Of a stretch of 64,000 nt of DNA, positions 22,896 to 34,599 are shown piece by piece. The position numbers and the translations under genes were made by a program. Within the stretch, counting starts at the first letter, position 1. The number at the start of each line of letters is the position of its first letter. The stretch is from Ilex aquifolium (taxonomy: Eukaryota; Streptophyta; Magnoliopsida; Aquifoliales; Aquifoliaceae). The DNA lies in NCBI GenBank assembly GCA_951799425.1, contig OX637410.1, positions 6,200,001 through 6,264,000 on the forward strand, given 5' to 3'. The notes beneath the pieces are model-generated. The model was not told the DNA's origin, made no database searches, and saw only the letters and a list, made by a program, of their open reading frames with translations.

Positions 22896-24286
22896 TGATT
22901 AGCACTTAAAATTAGCATATTACTATGCCATTTTAAGACTAATTGTACTTTGATGGAGTTTAAGTGATGTCATTTCAGGCCCTAAACTGAACAAGGACCC
23001 AAGAACAACAAGTAGCACACTTGGATGCAACACCAGCACATTAAAGCCAAAATTGGAGAAGCTTGGAGCACAGCCAGAACGTTCAAATGCCAACTCACGT
23101 TCGAACGTCCACATTACACTGTAGCAGACTCAACTGCTAAGAGAAAGCATGTTGTAGTTAGGAAAGAAGACTAAAGCTCTAAATCACTTGAGTATCACGT
23201 TCGAACGCCAACTCACGTTCGAACGCCCACTTGAGTTGATTGAAGACCAGACTACTGAATACAGTTGGAACTGAACTTCACAGAAGACCAACAGACCACT
23301 CGAGTGAAAGGGTCAGAACACATCTGGCGTTCGAACGCCCTTAGTGCAAAAACAGAAACAACGTTCGAACGCCAACTCCCGTTCAAACGTTCTCCACAGA
23401 CTGGCAGCAGAGTGGTTGGCTTTTCACTTGGACTTGGGCGGCAAACACTATTCCTTCACCTCCTCTTGTCTCCTCCTCTTGCCTATAAATACTCCCCTTG
23501 TTGGAGAGCTAAGGGAGCCAAGTAGAATAGTTGATGGAGGCTTAGACTCCCACTCACATTGTAGATTTAGCTTATTTTCCTTGTATGAAGTCTTTATCTT
23601 AGAGATTAGTTTGGCTTTAGTCCAACATCTCTTGCTTGTTATAAAAGTAGTTTTATGCTTATGTTTATGCTTATGCTTTCATTTTACATGCATATAAGAG
23701 AGATAGTTCATCTTTTGGTTGAGGAAGCAACCCTCCAATTCTTGGTTGAGGAAGCCATCCTCCAAATGTGACTAGCTTTCTTCTACTTTTATTGTTCATG
23801 CATTTCACTTCCATTGCTTGAGCTTCTTTCTTTCTTAGAAGAGTGAAACTCTTCCACTTTTCTAGAGCTTTACCAAAGCCGTGAAGGGTGGAACGTGATT
23901 CACCCATTCTTTGTTAAAGATTGGCTCCATGTTTGTTGTTACTTTATCTTTTAAGTTCTCTACTTGGAGGGATGAGCATCACTCACTTTTATAGCTTTAC
24001 CCAAGCCATGAAGAGTGAGTAGTTTCTCATTCACTCTTTAGTAAGAGGAGAAGGGCATGTATAAGTTATCCGGGAATGATATTTGTGCATTGTTTTTATG
24101 CTTAACGTTTATTTCTTCTTGCTATTGGATGGTTGATTGCATCTAGCAAAGCTAAGGTACTTTGTATAACTGTGGGCTCTTTCTATGACACGGATGACTC
24201 TTGCATAGAAAGACTCATCAGTTCAAGGCAAGTACCCCGGCTAGATCCTCATGACTACCCTTCAATCCTCCCCCTTATTGTGCTTC
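22896..24286 (+). mobile_element. E7 5' LTR, 3' end deleted
   Basis: It starts TGATTAGCACTTAAAATTAGC and is nearly identical to the 3' LTR (34420-36297) up to TTGTGCTTC at 24286. There it jumps straight into gag. The last 500 bp of the LTR, the primer binding site and the leader are gone. The array is at 23079-23395 and the TATA box at 23484-23491. Confidence 0.9.
23079..23395 (+). repeat. E7 5' LTR palindrome array, paired GTTCGAAC type
   Basis: Three pairs of the form ACGTTCGAACGCCA-N4-CACGTTCGAACG plus one single palindrome (GGCGTTCGAACGCC). Core-to-core register within each pair is 18 nt. Some copies are decayed to TTCAAA. Confidence 0.9.
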
Positions 24287-25993
24287 CAAAATTTGCCGGC
24301 AGAATCGTGTGAGTCCGTGAATCAGCCTGAACCAAATTCACCTAGATCAGTAGCAGACTCTTTTGAGGGTAGTATGACAAATAACGAAAGAAATGGAGAA
24401 GTCCCTATGAGAGAGGAGGAGGTCCCTAACATCCGAACTTTGCGGGATTACTTAAATCTCATAAGAAACAGTGTCCCCTCTTGTTTTATTTTTCCTGAAA
24501 ATGCTCCCCTCTTTACTGTAAAGCCGGGGACAGTGCAGTTATTACCCGTGTTTCATGGATTGGATGCAGAAAATCCATATCTGCATATAAAAGATTTTGA
24601 GGAAGTGTGTGAAACATTTCAAGACAATTCTGAATTGGCCAAGATGAAACTGTTTTATTTCTCCTTGAGGGATAGAGCCAAACAATGGTTAAATTCTTTA
24701 AAAGCTTTTTCAATACCCAACTGGCAAGCATTACAAAATGAATTTTTTAGAAAGTTTTTTCCTCTACACCGCACAAATGCACTAAAATGGCAAATCATGA
24801 ATTTTGCGGTTAAAGAAGGAGAATTTTTTTATCAAAGTTGGGAGAGATTCAAAGATCTGCTCCAATCCTGCCCACATCATGCTTTTGAAAATTAGACTTT
24901 GGTAGGATTTTTCTATGACTCCTTACCCTCTAGACTACGTCAGTTTATCGAAATGATGGCCCAAGGAGAATTCATGGGAAAAAGTCCGAAGGAGGCATTC
25001 AATTTTTTCGACACCATATCTGACAGTTCTCAGATGTGGGACTCAGCCTCCCCTACCACTGTAGAAGCCAGACCATCTACTTCCCAAGGAGGAAAATATG
25101 TCTTGAGAGAGGATGATGACTTGAGAGCAAAAATGTCCACATTGTCTCGAAAGCTTGAAGCTTTATAGATGAAGAAAGTCCATCAAGTTGATGTTAGCCC
25201 TTCCACCGAGCAAGTGTGTGGAATCTGTGCGCTAACAGGACACCCTACTGGGGAGTGTCCCACCATCCCAGCATTCAAATAAGTCTTGTTGGAAAAAACA
25301 CATGCAGTTTTCAACTTCAACAAGCCCTAGTCCAACCCATATTCTGAAACATACAATCCAGGGTGGCGAAACCACCCTAACTTCAGTTGGAAGAACACAT
25401 AACCAATACCCATGAACCAACAACAAGGGCCATACCCACCACCTCAAGGACCTCCTGCATATCAACCATATCAACCACCACAAAAGAGGAACCTTGAGGA
25501 CACACTGAATCAGTTCATGCAAAGCCAAATGAATTATAACAATAATTCCACACAAGCTCTCACTGATTTCAAAACCCAGACCACTCAATCTTTTGAGGAT
25601 TTTAAAAGCCACATCCAAAAGTTGACTCAATCCATGGTCATACACGAAAAGAGCAAGTTTCCTGCCCAACCAAAGCAACCACAAGACCAATTCCATGTAG
25701 GGAACCCTTCAACAACAGGAAACACCCAAGACCAAGCCCAAGTTGTCACCACACTAAGAAGTGGCAAGGTGATTGACAAGACAATCAGAGACATACTCAT
25801 TCCCAAACCAAGACCTGAGTCAAGCCCAGCCAATCCATCATCTGAACCTGAACCAATTGAGACTGAACTTGAGAAAGACCTTGAGCCTGTGATTGAACAA
25901 GAGCCAGAACCTTCTGAGAAAAGGGAACCTTCGTATCCCATTCCGGCTCCGTTTCCTCATCGACTCAAAACCAAACAGAAAGTGAAAAATTAG
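24287..25993 (+). pseudogene. gag: E7 gag pseudogene, in-frame stops only
   Basis: One frame runs from the LTR junction through the whole gene. It has the Gag core (VPNIRTLRDYLN, SVPSCFIFPENAPLF, WLNSLKAFSIPNWQALQ, FYQSWERFKDLLQSCPH, VGFFYDSLPSRLRQF), a zinc knuckle CGICALTGHPTGEC near 25215, a Pro/Gln-rich part, NQFMQSQMNYNNN and a Glu/Pro-rich linker. It has six or so in-frame stops, several of them at expected Trp or Gln codons (24893, 25991), fitting C-to-T decay. The gag start is lost in the LTR-gag deletion. Confidence 0.9.
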
Positions 25994-27735
25994 CCTGAAA
26001 TTTATGAGCTTTTTAAGCAAGTAAATATCAACATCCCACTTCTGGATGCAATCAAACAAGTTCCGTCTTATGCCAAGTTTCTAAAAGACTTGTGCACAGT
26101 CAAGAGAAGCCAGAATGTCCAAAAGAGAGCTTTCCTAACGGAACAAGCTAATGCTCTTCTTCAACATAAAACCCTTCCAAAATACAAAGACCCAGGGTGT
26201 CCGACTGTCTCATGTATCATTGGGAACTTCAGGATTGAACAAGCTTTGTTAGACCTTGGAGCCAGTGTTAATTTGCTACCCTACTATGTCTATCAGCAGT
26301 TGGGTTTGGGTGAACTTAAACCCACTTGTGTCACACTCCAGTTGGCCGACAGATCTGTCAAAACCCCCAGAGGGATTGTTGAAGATGTGCTTGTCCAAGT
26401 AGATAGTTTTGTCTTCCCTGTTGACTTCATTGTTCTGGATAGTCAACTAGCAATAAATTCGGAGAACCAAATTCCCATCATTCTTGGTCGGCCATTCCTA
26501 GCAACTTCCAATGCCTTAATCAATTGCAGGAATGGAGTCATGAAATTAACTTTTGGGAATATGACTCTCGAACTGAACATTTTCAATATTGCTAAACATC
26601 CAGAAGAAGAAAAGGAAGAAAGAGAAGTAAACTCCATATAATCTTTGATACAGGAACATCTGGATTATACATTCTGTGAGGATCCTACTGAATCATCTCT
26701 GTTAGAACTCATTTCATCAGAAACAATAGATGATGACCCAAATCCACCAAGTGGCCCTACTCATACTGTTGAGACATGGGCACCCAAATTCGAAGAAATT
26801 TCACCAAGTGGCACAAAGCCAGTCTCATCAAGTGTTAGCCCACCAAAGCCTGAATTGAAACCTCTCCCATCTGACCTCAAATATGCATTTTTAGGGGAGA
26901 ATGAGTCATACCCAGTGGTAATTTCATCTAAACTCACAGACTTACAAGAGTCTAAACTGATTGAAGTTCTTCGAAGTCATAAAAGCACCATTGGATGGAC
27001 CATCGCTGACTTGAAAGGTATAAGCCCGTTAATCTGCAATCATGCCATATACCTTGAAGAGGATTCAAAACCCTCTCGTCAAATGCAGCGACGACTAAAC
27101 CCTCACATGAAGGAAGTTGTGAGAATTGAGGTACTCAAACTCTTAGATACAGGGATAATCTTACCTATCTCAGATAGTAAATGGGTTAGTCCAACCCAAG
27201 TTGTGCCAAAACAATCTGGGGTCACAGTGGTAAAAAATGATGGAAATGAACTAGTACCAACTCGAGTCGTCACAGGATGGCGAATGTGCATTGATTATCG
27301 TAAACTCAATTTGGTCACTAGAAAAGATCATTTTCCTCTCCCATTTCTTGACCAATTCCTAGAGAGGATTACAGGCCATGCATTTTACTATTTTTTAGAT
27401 GGGTATTCAGGGTATAACCAAATTGAGATAGTCCTAGATGATCAGGAGAAACAACCTTCACATGCCCCTTTGACACCTTTGCATTCAAAAGGATGCCATT
27501 TGGACTTCGTAACGCTCCTGCAACATTCCAAAGATGTATGCTAAGCTTGTTCAGTGATATGGTTGAAAAATGTTTGGAAGTATTCATGGATGACTTCTCT
27601 GTCTATGGTGATTCATTCGATTTGTGTTTAACCAATCTGGAGAAAGTACTGATCAGATGTAAGGAAGCCGACCTAGTGCTCAATTGGGAAAAATGTCATT
27701 TTATGGTAACATAGGGCATTGTCATTGGTCACATT
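25994..27735 (+). pseudogene. pol: E7 protease and RT, broken
   Basis: It follows gag in the same frame. The retropepsin motif DLGASVNLLP is intact, as is ILGRPFLATSN. A stop at 26639 splits protease from the RT flank. RT shows STIGWTIADLKGISPL, WVSPTQVVPKQSG and CIDYRKLN. A 1-base loss near 27455 changes frame. The new frame (27493-27714) carries MPFGLRNAPATFQRCM and the intact active site FMDDFSVYGD. A TAG at 27712 ends it. RT cannot be made whole, although its catalytic residues survive. Confidence 0.9.
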
Positions 27736-29826
27736 GTGTCGTCTGAAGGCATGAAAGTTGACAAGGCAAAAATATATCTGATTAGAAATTTGCCTGCCCT
27801 TAAGACTGTAAAAGATGTTCGATCATTCTTAGGACATGCCGGTTTCTACAGGAGATTCATAAAAGATTTCAGTACCATAGCAAAACTCATGTGTCACCTC
27901 CTAAGTCAGGATGTAATCTTTGATTGGAATAAAGCATGCCAAAAAGCCTTTGACAAGCTAAAAGACATGTTAATTTCTGCACCAATAATGCAACCCCCTG
28001 ACTGGAATCTTCCCTTTGAACTAATGTGTGATGCAAGTGATTTTGCTGTAGGTGCTGTATTGGGACAAAGAAAAGATAAGAAACCCCATGTGATTTACTA
28101 TGCAAGCAAAACTTTGAATGATGCTCAAATGAATTATTCGACAACTGAGAAAGAATTGCTTGCTGTAGTTTTTGCACTGAAAAAATTCCGTTCTTATCTT
28201 GTTGGTTCTTCTGTTACTGTATTCACTGACCATGCAGCCCTAAAATTTTTGCTCACAAAGAAGGACGCCAAACCAAGACTCTTGAGATGGATACTTTTGC
28301 TCCAAGAGTTTGATCTTGTCATCAAGGACAAGAAAGGTGTCGAGAATGTGGTGGCAGATCATCTGTCCAGACTAACCTATGAATTTCATGAGGATGGACT
28401 GCCAATCAATGAGAAATTCCCCGATGAACAACTGTTCATGATTGATAGGACACCATGGTTTACAGACATTGCTAACTTTCTTGCTACTGGTACACTCCCT
28501 CCATCCTTTACCATGTTGGACAAAAATAAATTTCTGAGGGAGGTTCGTAACTTCTTTTGGGAGGATCCTTACGTATTCAAGTACTGTAAAGATGAAATCA
28601 TAAGACGTTGCATCCCTGCTCATGAAAGTAGCCAGGTAATAACATTTTGTCATTCTGAAGCATGCGGTGGCCACTTTTCATCAAGAAAAACAGCTGCAAA
28701 AATATTGCAGTGTGGATTTTACTGGCCCACACTTTTCAAAGATGTCCATGCCTTTTTTTTAACTTGTGATAGGTGTCAAAGGTTGGGAAACATTTCTAAA
28801 ATAAATATGATGCCCTTAAGCCCCATTCTGGTAATTGAAATTTTTGACTGTTGGGGCATCGATTTTATGGGACCATTTCCCCCTTCCTTTGGCTATCTGT
28901 ACATTTTAGTGGTTGTAGACTATGTATCCAAATGGGTTGAAGCAATTCCATGCCGAAACAATGATCACAAAAGAATGATCAAAATTTTGAAAGAAAATAT
29001 TTTGTCCCGGTTTGGAATTCCAAAATCAATCATAAGCGATGGGGGTGCTCATTTTTGCAATCGTCCTTTCTGGAATTTAATGAAAAAATACTTGATTTTT
29101 CATAAAATTGCAACCCCTTATCACCCACAGACCAGTGGACAAGCTGAGTTAGCTAATCAGGAGATCAAATTAATTTTGGAAAAAACGGTGAATCCAGATC
29201 GCAAAGATTGGTCGTTAAGACTAACTGATGCGCTCTGGGCATACCGTACTGCTTTTAAAACAATTTTAGGCATGTCTCCTTATCGATTAGTCTATGGAAA
29301 GCCATGTCACTTGCCTGTGGAATTGGAACATAGGGCATATTGGGCCATTAAAGCAATGAATTTTGACTTGGACAAGGCTGGGCTAGCAAGGAAACTTCAG
29401 ATAAATGAATTTGAGGAATTGAGAAATAAAGCATATGAAAATGCTAAGATTGCTAAAACCAGGATGAAAATTCTTCATGACAAACACATTGTGCGGAAAT
29501 CTTTTGAGCCGTCTCAAAAAGTCTTGCTATTTAATTCAAGACTCCGCCTCTTTCCTGGTAAGTTGAAATCAAGATGGACTGGGCCTTACATTGTCAAAAA
29601 GGTGTTTGAACATGGAGCAGTTGAAGTGAAAAATCCAGCAAACGGTAATAGTTTTACTGTTAATGGTCAGCGGTTAAAACCATTTTTGGAGGATTTTGTT
29701 AAAAATGTGGAAACCATTCTTTTAATGGAACCAGAGTACTCCACCGAAATTCGCGCCTGCCGACACTCCAGTGGATCGGGTCAGGAAAAATCTACTCCAA
29801 TCCGACCCACTGGGGCGCCTTTATAA
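27736..29826 (+). CDS. pol: E7 RNase H-integrase open frame, 696 aa
   Basis: This is the longest open frame in the window and encodes the end of RT, RNase H and the whole integrase. RNase H residues are visible: Asp99 (CDASDFAVG), Glu140 (TEKELLAV), Asp165 (VFTDH) and Asp208 (VADHLSRL). The integrase zinc region is His306, His313, Cys344, Cys347. The core has Asp376 (GIDFMG), Asp435 (ISDGG) and Glu471 (GQAELAN), exactly 35 residues between the last two. A C-terminal domain follows ([16 protein letters not shown]). It is part of a polyprotein whose upstream part is broken, so the ATG at 27736 is only a frame boundary. Confidence 0.9.
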   Translation: MSSEGMKVDKAKIYLIRNLPALKTVKDVRSFLGHAGFYRRFIKDFSTIAKLMCHLLSQDVIFDWNKACQKAFDKLKDMLISAPIMQPPDWNLPFELMCDASDFAVGAVLGQRKDKKPHVIYYASKTLNDAQMNYSTTEKELLAVVFALKKFRSYLVGSSVTVFTDHAALKFLLTKKDAKPRLLRWILLLQEFDLVIKDKKGVENVVADHLSRLTYEFHEDGLPINEKFPDEQLFMIDRTPWFTDIANFLATGTLPPSFTMLDKNKFLREVRNFFWEDPYVFKYCKDEIIRRCIPAHESSQVITFCHSEACGGHFSSRKTAAKILQCGFYWPTLFKDVHAFFLTCDRCQRLGNISKINMMPLSPILVIEIFDCWGIDFMGPFPPSFGYLYILVVVDYVSKWVEAIPCRNNDHKRMIKILKENILSRFGIPKSIISDGGAHFCNRPFWNLMKKYLIFHKIATPYHPQTSGQAELANQEIKLILEKTVNPDRKDWSLRLTDALWAYRTAFKTILGMSPYRLVYGKPCHLPVELEHRAYWAIKAMNFDLDKAGLARKLQINEFEELRNKAYENAKIAKTRMKILHDKHIVRKSFEPSQKVLLFNSRLRLFPGKLKSRWTGPYIVKKVFEHGAVEVKNPANGNSFTVNGQRLKPFLEDFVKNVETILLMEPEYSTEIRACRHSSGSGQEKSTPIRPTGAPL

Positions 29827-30183
29827 GGCACCCACTTTTCTCCCAGCCGCCGCAGTTGGCCCCCCCCATTTATTCTTCTTCTTCTTTTTCTTTTCTTCTT
29901 TTTCCTTCTGTTCGTCTTTGAGTTCTCTGTTATCCGAGAAACCACCCATGACCACACACTCCACAAACATGATATTTTGCTTCATGTTTTGCATTTTAAT
30001 CTTATATTTGCTCATGGGTGTTCTTCTTTTATTCGCACTCACACATAAGGATTTTCAGCCTACCCGAAATCCAGATTTGTGCACAGATGAGTAATTTTTG
30101 TGTTTTTATTTGTAGGTCTCAGCGGGTGAACAGATCTCTACCATTCAACTTCGTCTCCACAATCCATGAACCGGTAAATTCGC
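29827..30183 (+). other. E7 post-pol leader
   Basis: A short non-coding region opens with CCTTTATAAGGCACCC, which could serve as a TATA box, then a pyrimidine-rich run (CTTCTTCTTTTTCTTTTC). No gene is supported. Confidence 0.4.
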
Positions 30184-30220
30184 AACATTGGGGACAATGT
30201 TCAGTTTAGGTTGGGGGGTA
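30184..30220 (+). promoter_or_regulatory. E7 conserved hairpin plus internal polypurine tract
   Basis: AACATTG (30184-30190), loop GGGA and CAATGTT (30195-30201) form a 7-bp stem. The tract TTTAGGTTGGGGGGTATG follows. Compared with GCATTG/CAATGC in other elements both arms differ by matching bases, so pairing is kept. Confidence 0.65.
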
Positions 30221-30406
30221 TGATCAGTTCATCAGTTCATTAGTTCATATTTTCTTAAATTTTTAAAATTTTTTATATTGTCGTTGTTGATCATGTTTGA
30301 ACATTGATTGTATAAATTGGGGATTATGCTTATGAATCAGCTTCAATCGTCTTTGTGACTGGCAGACGTTAAAGAACCAGATAGTGAGTCTTAAAACTTA
30401 GCAATC

Positions 30407-30673
30407 ATGGATGTAAAACTTTTTTGGTTTAGCCTAGGAGTTCTACGTACTTTTCCATCTGATGTACATACTATGATCATGAGAAAAGCAAGATTAGTAA
30501 GGAAGGCTGAAATCCAAGAAAAACAAGTGAAACCCCTCTGTGGCAGAAGCAGCTTTGCCAAACGCCGTCGTGCCAAAAGGCTTGGTGCCTGTAAACAGTG
30601 TGGCAGAGTCTTTCATGAAAAAAGGTACAACCATGTTCTGAACCAATTTTCGGTCGCGCACTTGATCGATTAG
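30407..30673 (+). CDS. E7 small open frame, 88 aa, unknown
   Basis: A frame in the region between pol and the env-like gene encodes a very basic segment (SFAKRRRAKRLGACKQCG) with a CxxC pair and a later His (GRVFHEKRYNH). That resembles half of a zinc finger. I do not recognise a family, and no homologous frame is visible in the other elements of this window. It may be chance or a captured fragment. Confidence 0.3.
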   Translation: MDVKLFWFSLGVLRTFPSDVHTMIMRKARLVRKAEIQEKQVKPLCGRSSFAKRRRAKRLGACKQCGRVFHEKRYNHVLNQFSVAHLID

Positions 30674-31082
30674 ACTGGATAGTGAATGGGCTGAGTAAGG
30701 ATTACCCTGATACGCCATGCTATTCCGGTACTTTGCTTAACCGGTTTGTGAGAGAGGAAGTTGGGAGAGTTACTGGTTGTCCATTCTACACAAACACAGA
30801 GGGAGACTCGGATTAGATAATTTTCTGTAGGAAATGTGTACTTTTGTTGGGGGAGTGAAAGCCAAAGGTCTGAATTTATTGTAAAAAGTGTAAAAATCTT
30901 TTTGTATAAATTCTTTTGACTGAAATGAAAATATGGGCCGAGTAAGGAATGCCCCAGAATACCAACCTGAAGCGTGGGTAGGAGGTTATCCTGAGACGAC
31001 ATAGGTTTTTGATTTAAAATTATGTGTTTAGCCCTCTTTGATTGTGTATAGTGTAGTGGATAAAATTTTTAATTTTTTGGTT

Positions 31083-31270
31083 CAACGTTCGAACGCCAGG
31101 TGACGTTCGAACGTCAGCTGCTTACAGTACTTTGGCCTCTGACAGAAACTCAAAAGTACTGAGAGCTCACCATGTTCGAACGCCAAACCACGTTCGAACG
31201 ATTTGTTTAAATCCTTCTAGACTCATTCGGACGTTACCAACGTTCGAACGTTACGACTCAGGCTATAAAA
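31083..31270 (+). promoter_or_regulatory. E7 internal palindrome array and TATA box before env-like gene
   Basis: Two pairs of ACGTTCGAACG palindromes (cores at 31088/31106 and 31175/31193, each 18 nt apart) and a further single copy at about 31240-31250 are followed at once by GGCTATAAAAGCC (TATA at 31264-31270). This repeats the arrangement of the E7 LTR promoter (array, then TATA) and lies 217 bp upstream of the env-like ATG. It is a strong candidate for an internal promoter. Confidence 0.75.
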
Positions 31271-31480
31271 GCCTGGTTCATCTTCTTCATTTCAAAACCC
31301 TCCAAAACCTCTGAAAACCCGAAAAACCCTTGGAGACTCTTCACTTCCTAGACCCCAAAACCCCAACCATTCTCCATTTTCACCAAAAATCAACCCTCCC
31401 AATACATTTGCCACTTCAAGAAGATCCAATTTCACAAAGAAATCAAAGATTTCAAAACCCTCCAACTCAAAAACCGAAAA

Positions 31481-32590
31481 ATGCCAAGAGTCAAGCTTCC
31501 TGCCAAGAGGAACCCAAACACCCAAGAGCCTAATTTTGTCGAAGAAGTGGTGGAGGTGAGAGAAGGAATGCCACCACTCACAAGGAGATACGACAAGAAT
31601 CGATTCCCCACAGCTCTGAAAGCTGACAGGTATGAAAATTTCTACAAAAACAAAGCCATTGTTTGTGAAAGAGATGTGATTTTGGCTGATTTTGCGGAGT
31701 TGGGGATCTTTGTGGAGATGGAGAGGAGGGGGTGGTTGTTTTATTTGAGGAACGGTGGTGAGGCCGTAGTCGACTTGGTGCGGGAGTTTTACTCCAACGC
31801 CAAGATCATCGACGGGGAAATTCGAACCTATGTAAGGGGAGTCCATGTGGACATTGATAAAAATTATATTTGGGGGGTAAGGCAAGAGGTGCCTCGGGTT
31901 CCAAATCCCGCTTATCCCCCAAGGAAGAATGTGGCGATGGATGAAGTGGGGAAGGAACTGACTGGAGTACCCAATTTTTCGTGGACTGGGAAGAAATTTT
32001 TTAGACAAGGGGAGCTAAGTGACAAATACAAAATGTTAAACTTGATTGCGGTGTCAAATTTTGCTCCAATAGGAAGAAAAAATAAAGTTTTACCTGACAT
32101 GGCCCGATTGTTGTATGCGATTGGAAAAGGGCAAAACATTGATCTCCCTTCCCTAATTTTGACAGAAATGAAAAAAGGGTGTGATGTGAAGAGGAATTCG
32201 CTTCCCTTCGGCACCCTAGTGACAGAACTGTGCAAAGACCATGGGGTGAGGGTGAAGCCAGAAATGGAAATTCAAAAGCCGATGGGGCCACTGAACAAGG
32301 CTTCCTTTCGGAGGAGCCAAAGTCATAGTGGCGGCCCGGCAGTCAGACAGGAGATACCACCCACCCAGGGAGTAGACGAGGTACAAGAGGAGCTTGATGA
32401 GATGGAGGAGAGAGAGATGGAGGAAGAGATAGACCAGCCACAGGAGGCAGGCCCTAGCACTAGCACCAGCTCCCGATGTTCTTTACGAGACATCATGCTT
32501 AGCATTGAAGCTAAGCACGATGAGATCCTTAGGCTTATGAGAGGTGGACATGGAGGACCTAGTGGAGATGGTGCACAAGGAGGAGAGTGA
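31481..32590 (+). CDS. E7 env-like / plant transposon protein, intact 369 aa
   Basis: An uninterrupted frame from ATG to TGA. It is a distant member of the same family as the E9 gene: a basic N-terminus (MPRVKLPAKRNPN), a central domain with VDLVREFYSNAK, IRTYVRGVHVDID and FSWTGKKFF, a C-terminal part with KVLPDMARLLYAIGKG and LPFGTLVTELCKDHG, then an acidic region (DEMEEREMEEEIDQPQ) and a short helical end (LSIEAKHDEILRLM). No hydrophobic leader is seen, unlike E1, E5 and E9. The biochemical role of the family is not known. The gene is intact while gag and RT are not, which is notable. Confidence 0.85.
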   Translation: MPRVKLPAKRNPNTQEPNFVEEVVEVREGMPPLTRRYDKNRFPTALKADRYENFYKNKAIVCERDVILADFAELGIFVEMERRGWLFYLRNGGEAVVDLVREFYSNAKIIDGEIRTYVRGVHVDIDKNYIWGVRQEVPRVPNPAYPPRKNVAMDEVGKELTGVPNFSWTGKKFFRQGELSDKYKMLNLIAVSNFAPIGRKNKVLPDMARLLYAIGKGQNIDLPSLILTEMKKGCDVKRNSLPFGTLVTELCKDHGVRVKPEMEIQKPMGPLNKASFRRSQSHSGGPAVRQEIPPTQGVDEVQEELDEMEEREMEEEIDQPQEAGPSTSTSSRCSLRDIMLSIEAKHDEILRLMRGGHGGPSGDGAQGGE

Positions 32591-34403
32591 GAGAGAGGGA
32601 TCCCTGTTCTTGTTCTTGTTTTTATGTTTGTTTAAAGTGCTTCTTTTTATGAATTTCTTCTTTGATAGTTGTAAGTTTTTTTTTTTGTGTGATTGTGGAT
32701 GAATTGAATCATTAAAGTTGATGTTAAGCAATGATATCTTGAGATATGAATGGTTCAACTCCTCACTTTTATTTGTTTTAAATGGATTTGTAGATTTAGC
32801 ATAAAATTAAAATGTGATGGAACAAATGGGGATGTTAAGAATGCATGCTAGAGTAAATATGCACATGATCGGTTTGACACCTCAATTTATCGACCGAGAC
32901 TTAAAACCACATTTCTTGAAAAAAATTGGTATTCTCTCTATACTTAAATTGTCATATGTGCATCGATATTTGTTATTTTAAAGGTACAGGAAGATCTGAC
33001 TCGAAAATGGAATTGATATATAACCAATACCCCCTGGAAAACCCGACATACACAGTGGAGATAACAAAGAACACCAGAGTGAGTTTCAAACTTAACGATG
33101 CTTTCGAGAGACAATCAATGTTTACTCAAGTAAATTCTTTTCACTCTCAATTTTTGAATGATCTCATTAACCTTGCTTTGGTTGAAGCACTTAAAAGTGA
33201 TCTATTGACATACCCCACAAAGAACCATCGCATACGACACATACATTTGCACATGCTTGAGAAATGATCTTAGGACATCTTTGATATAATATTGAGCCTT
33301 AGACCTTTCTTTGACAAAATTTATCCCTTGTTAGCCATGTTTGAGCCATCAATGTATGAATTTTTCTTTGATAAACCTATATGATTACCAATCCACAGGA
33401 AAACATACTTGACATACCTTGGCTATCTAATTTTCTTACATCCTCTTTGTAATATGATACAGAAAAAGAAGCATTCGAGATTATCATCCAAGAAGAGTTG
33501 ATTAGAACAATTGAAACAAAACAGAGGCAGAAAGGCAAGACAATGCCAAGAAAGAAGAAAAATGAGAAAAAAATGAAAGAAAGACATAATCTCGGGGCAA
33601 AAATATTAAAAAAGCTAGAAAGAGGTGTGCTACACTACATAAATAGAGGATAGCTCTTGAACACTTTTGACGTCATTTCGTTAGCCACTGACCTCTGGCC
33701 TCATTACAACCTATGAAAAGCCCTAATTGATCTCAAGCCTGTTGCATGCATATGTTGTCAATCAAAACTGGGTATGGTAAATGGTATTACTGTCTTTTGC
33801 GTCAATGTCCTTTCATGAGATTATGCCAAACATGATTTATTGCTTCCTTAAACTAGTGCTCCCTTTCTAATTGCACATGTGATCTTTTGATTGGCCATCT
33901 TCTGATCACATGATCTGTGAGAAACAAGTCACTATAATTAGAGTGAACTTTTGCTGAGGGTATACTATGTGAGGTTTGTGAAATCAAAACTATCCATGGA
34001 AGGTGGTGAAAAGGAGTATTTGTTATATAACAATTCCTGTTGCTTGAATGATCATTCCTACTGCATTGAGAATTTCAAATACCAATGTAACAAATTATAA
34101 TTTTTGCATAGAATGAATACCTGTGAAATAAGGACGTGTGAGATATAAGTCAAAATTGAGAATCTGGTGTCCCAACGACCATGATGCTAATTTACTTTAA
34201 TCAGCACTCTCCTATGCACATCTGTTCGACTGAAGTTTGTGGGTAGCTTCCCTGGAAACCCTCACGAGACAACACTCGTCCGCTAGGGTAAACCTAGTGG
34301 TTCAACGGCTTGTTGCATAAGCTAAATGCAACCGGATGACCTACGAAAATGGCATTATGAGTAGATTTTTCTTTTTTTTTTATATTACTAGAGACTAGCA
34401 ATA
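32591..34403 (+). other. E7 spacer, downstream of env-like gene
   Basis: About 1.8 kb non-coding. It is related to the pol-env spacer of the other elements (GAAATGATCTTAGGACATCTTTGAT, CCTTTCATGAGATTATGCCAA, CCTCATTACAACCTATGAAAAG), but here it lies after the env-like gene. Near its end is a small hairpin ACGAG-ACAACA-CTCGT (34264-34279) that also occurs in E6 (21630-21645) with a changed loop. A 113-residue frame at 32926-33267 is not supported by any other copy. Confidence 0.65.
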
Positions 34404-34419
34404 TTTAGGTTGGGGAGTG
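34404..34419 (+). promoter_or_regulatory. E7 3' polypurine tract
   Basis: TTTAGGTTGGGGAGTG directly precedes the 3' LTR start TGATTAGCAC. Confidence 0.8.
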
Positions 34420-34599
34420 TGATTAGCACTTAAAATTAGCATATTACTATGCCATTTTAAGACTAATTGTACTTTGATGGAGTTTAAGTGATGTCATTTC
34501 AGGCCTTAAACTGAACAAGGACCCAAGAACAACAAGTACCACACATGGATGCAACACCAGCACATTAGAGCCAAAATTGGAGAAGCTTGGAGCACAGCC

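Noticed and set aside
30407..30673. E7 88-aa frame as a zinc-finger regulatory gene.
   Set aside because: Only one CxxC pair and one spaced His are visible, and no second copy supports it. It is listed as a low-confidence feature, not as a finding.
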